The translations under genes were made by a program, and so were the position numbers. Positions 8,405 through 8,444 of a DNA stretch of 8,444 nucleotides are shown one piece after another; position 1 is the stretch's first letter, and the number at the start of each line of letters is the position of its first letter. The notes under the pieces are model-generated. The model searched no databases and was not told the origin of the DNA. It worked only from the letters and a program-made list of their open reading frames with translations. This stretch comes from Desulfonatronospira sp. (lineage in GTDB: Bacteria; Desulfobacterota; Desulfovibrionia; Desulfovibrionales; Desulfonatronovibrionaceae): assembly GCA_003563255.1 (NCBI GenBank), contig PWSL01000355.1, forward strand, positions 1-8,444, read 5' to 3'.

Positions 8405-8435
8405 CCGTGCCAAAAAAGATCTTCTCTGGCACGGG
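8404..8435. repeat. Long inverted repeat CCCGTGCCA / TGGCACGGG
   Basis: Nine perfect base pairs (8404-8412 with 8427-8435) around a 14-base loop that contains the palindrome AAGATCTT (8416-8423, including one stem-proximal A-run). It is the strongest simple stem in the window. A/T-rich bases lie in the loop rather than after the stem on either strand, which argues against an intrinsic terminator. It ends nine bases from the window edge, so the array may continue beyond. Confidence 0.7.
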
Positions 8436-8444
8436 AAGCCTAAA

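Noticed and set aside
8404..8435. Intrinsic transcription terminator
   Set aside because: The nine-bp stem is strong, but neither strand has a T-run after it; the A-run is in the loop.
8318..8435. CRISPR array
   Set aside because: The repeated units share only CCGTG; there is no constant repeat of 24-37 bases with regular spacers and no cas gene.
8391..8444. Integron attC site
   Set aside because: GCAAC/GTTGC and a terminal GCCTAA hint at attC core sequences, but the paired R-boxes with the right core motif and extrahelical bases are not seen, and there is no integrase or cassette gene.

Overview
The window holds three protein genes and one structured non-coding stretch, with coding sequence over almost all of its length. 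It looks like a chromosomal fragment of a Gram-negative bacterium. GC content is moderate, ribosome-binding sites are of the GGAG type, and GTG starts are used. The dominant gene is a hybrid kinase family best known from cyanobacteria, also found in other environmental bacteria with large signalling repertoires such as sulfate-reducing Desulfobacterota. I lean towards the latter from the look of the genes, but this is a weak inference. No phage, plasmid, insertion sequence, tRNA, rRNA or CRISPR sequence is visible.

Layout: (1) 38-961, minus strand, a REC-GGDEF response regulator, i.e. a diguanylate cyclase switched by phosphorylation. (2) 1067-1642, plus strand, a GNAT N-acetyltransferase transcribed divergently from it, with a very good ribosome-binding site. 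(3) 1704-8219, minus strand, a 2171-residue soluble signalling protein. In order it carries a Ser/Thr-kinase-like domain, an AAA-type ATPase, a long helical TPR-like region, GAF, HisKA, HATPase, REC and HPt. (4) 8220-8444, non-coding. Next to the start of the large gene lie two short perfect palindromes. Further out is an array of nested inverted repeats whose hairpins carry three-base loops.

How the parts may work together: the large protein contains a complete His-Asp-His relay (H1543, D1850, H2024) but no DNA-binding or other terminal output. The REC-GGDEF protein encoded nearby on the same strand has an intact phosphoacceptor Asp and an intact cyclase active site, so it is a plausible final acceptor. 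The result would be a cytoplasmic sensing chain ending in cyclic di-GMP. This pairing is inferred from proximity and complementary domains only.

The most unusual points are two. The N-terminal kinase-like domain has Asn where the catalytic Asp of the HRD motif should be, so the 'trifunctional' kinase may carry a pseudokinase. The hairpin array at the right end includes an outer stem enclosing two back-to-back hairpins, and three of its four short hairpins have C(GNA)G-type triloops.
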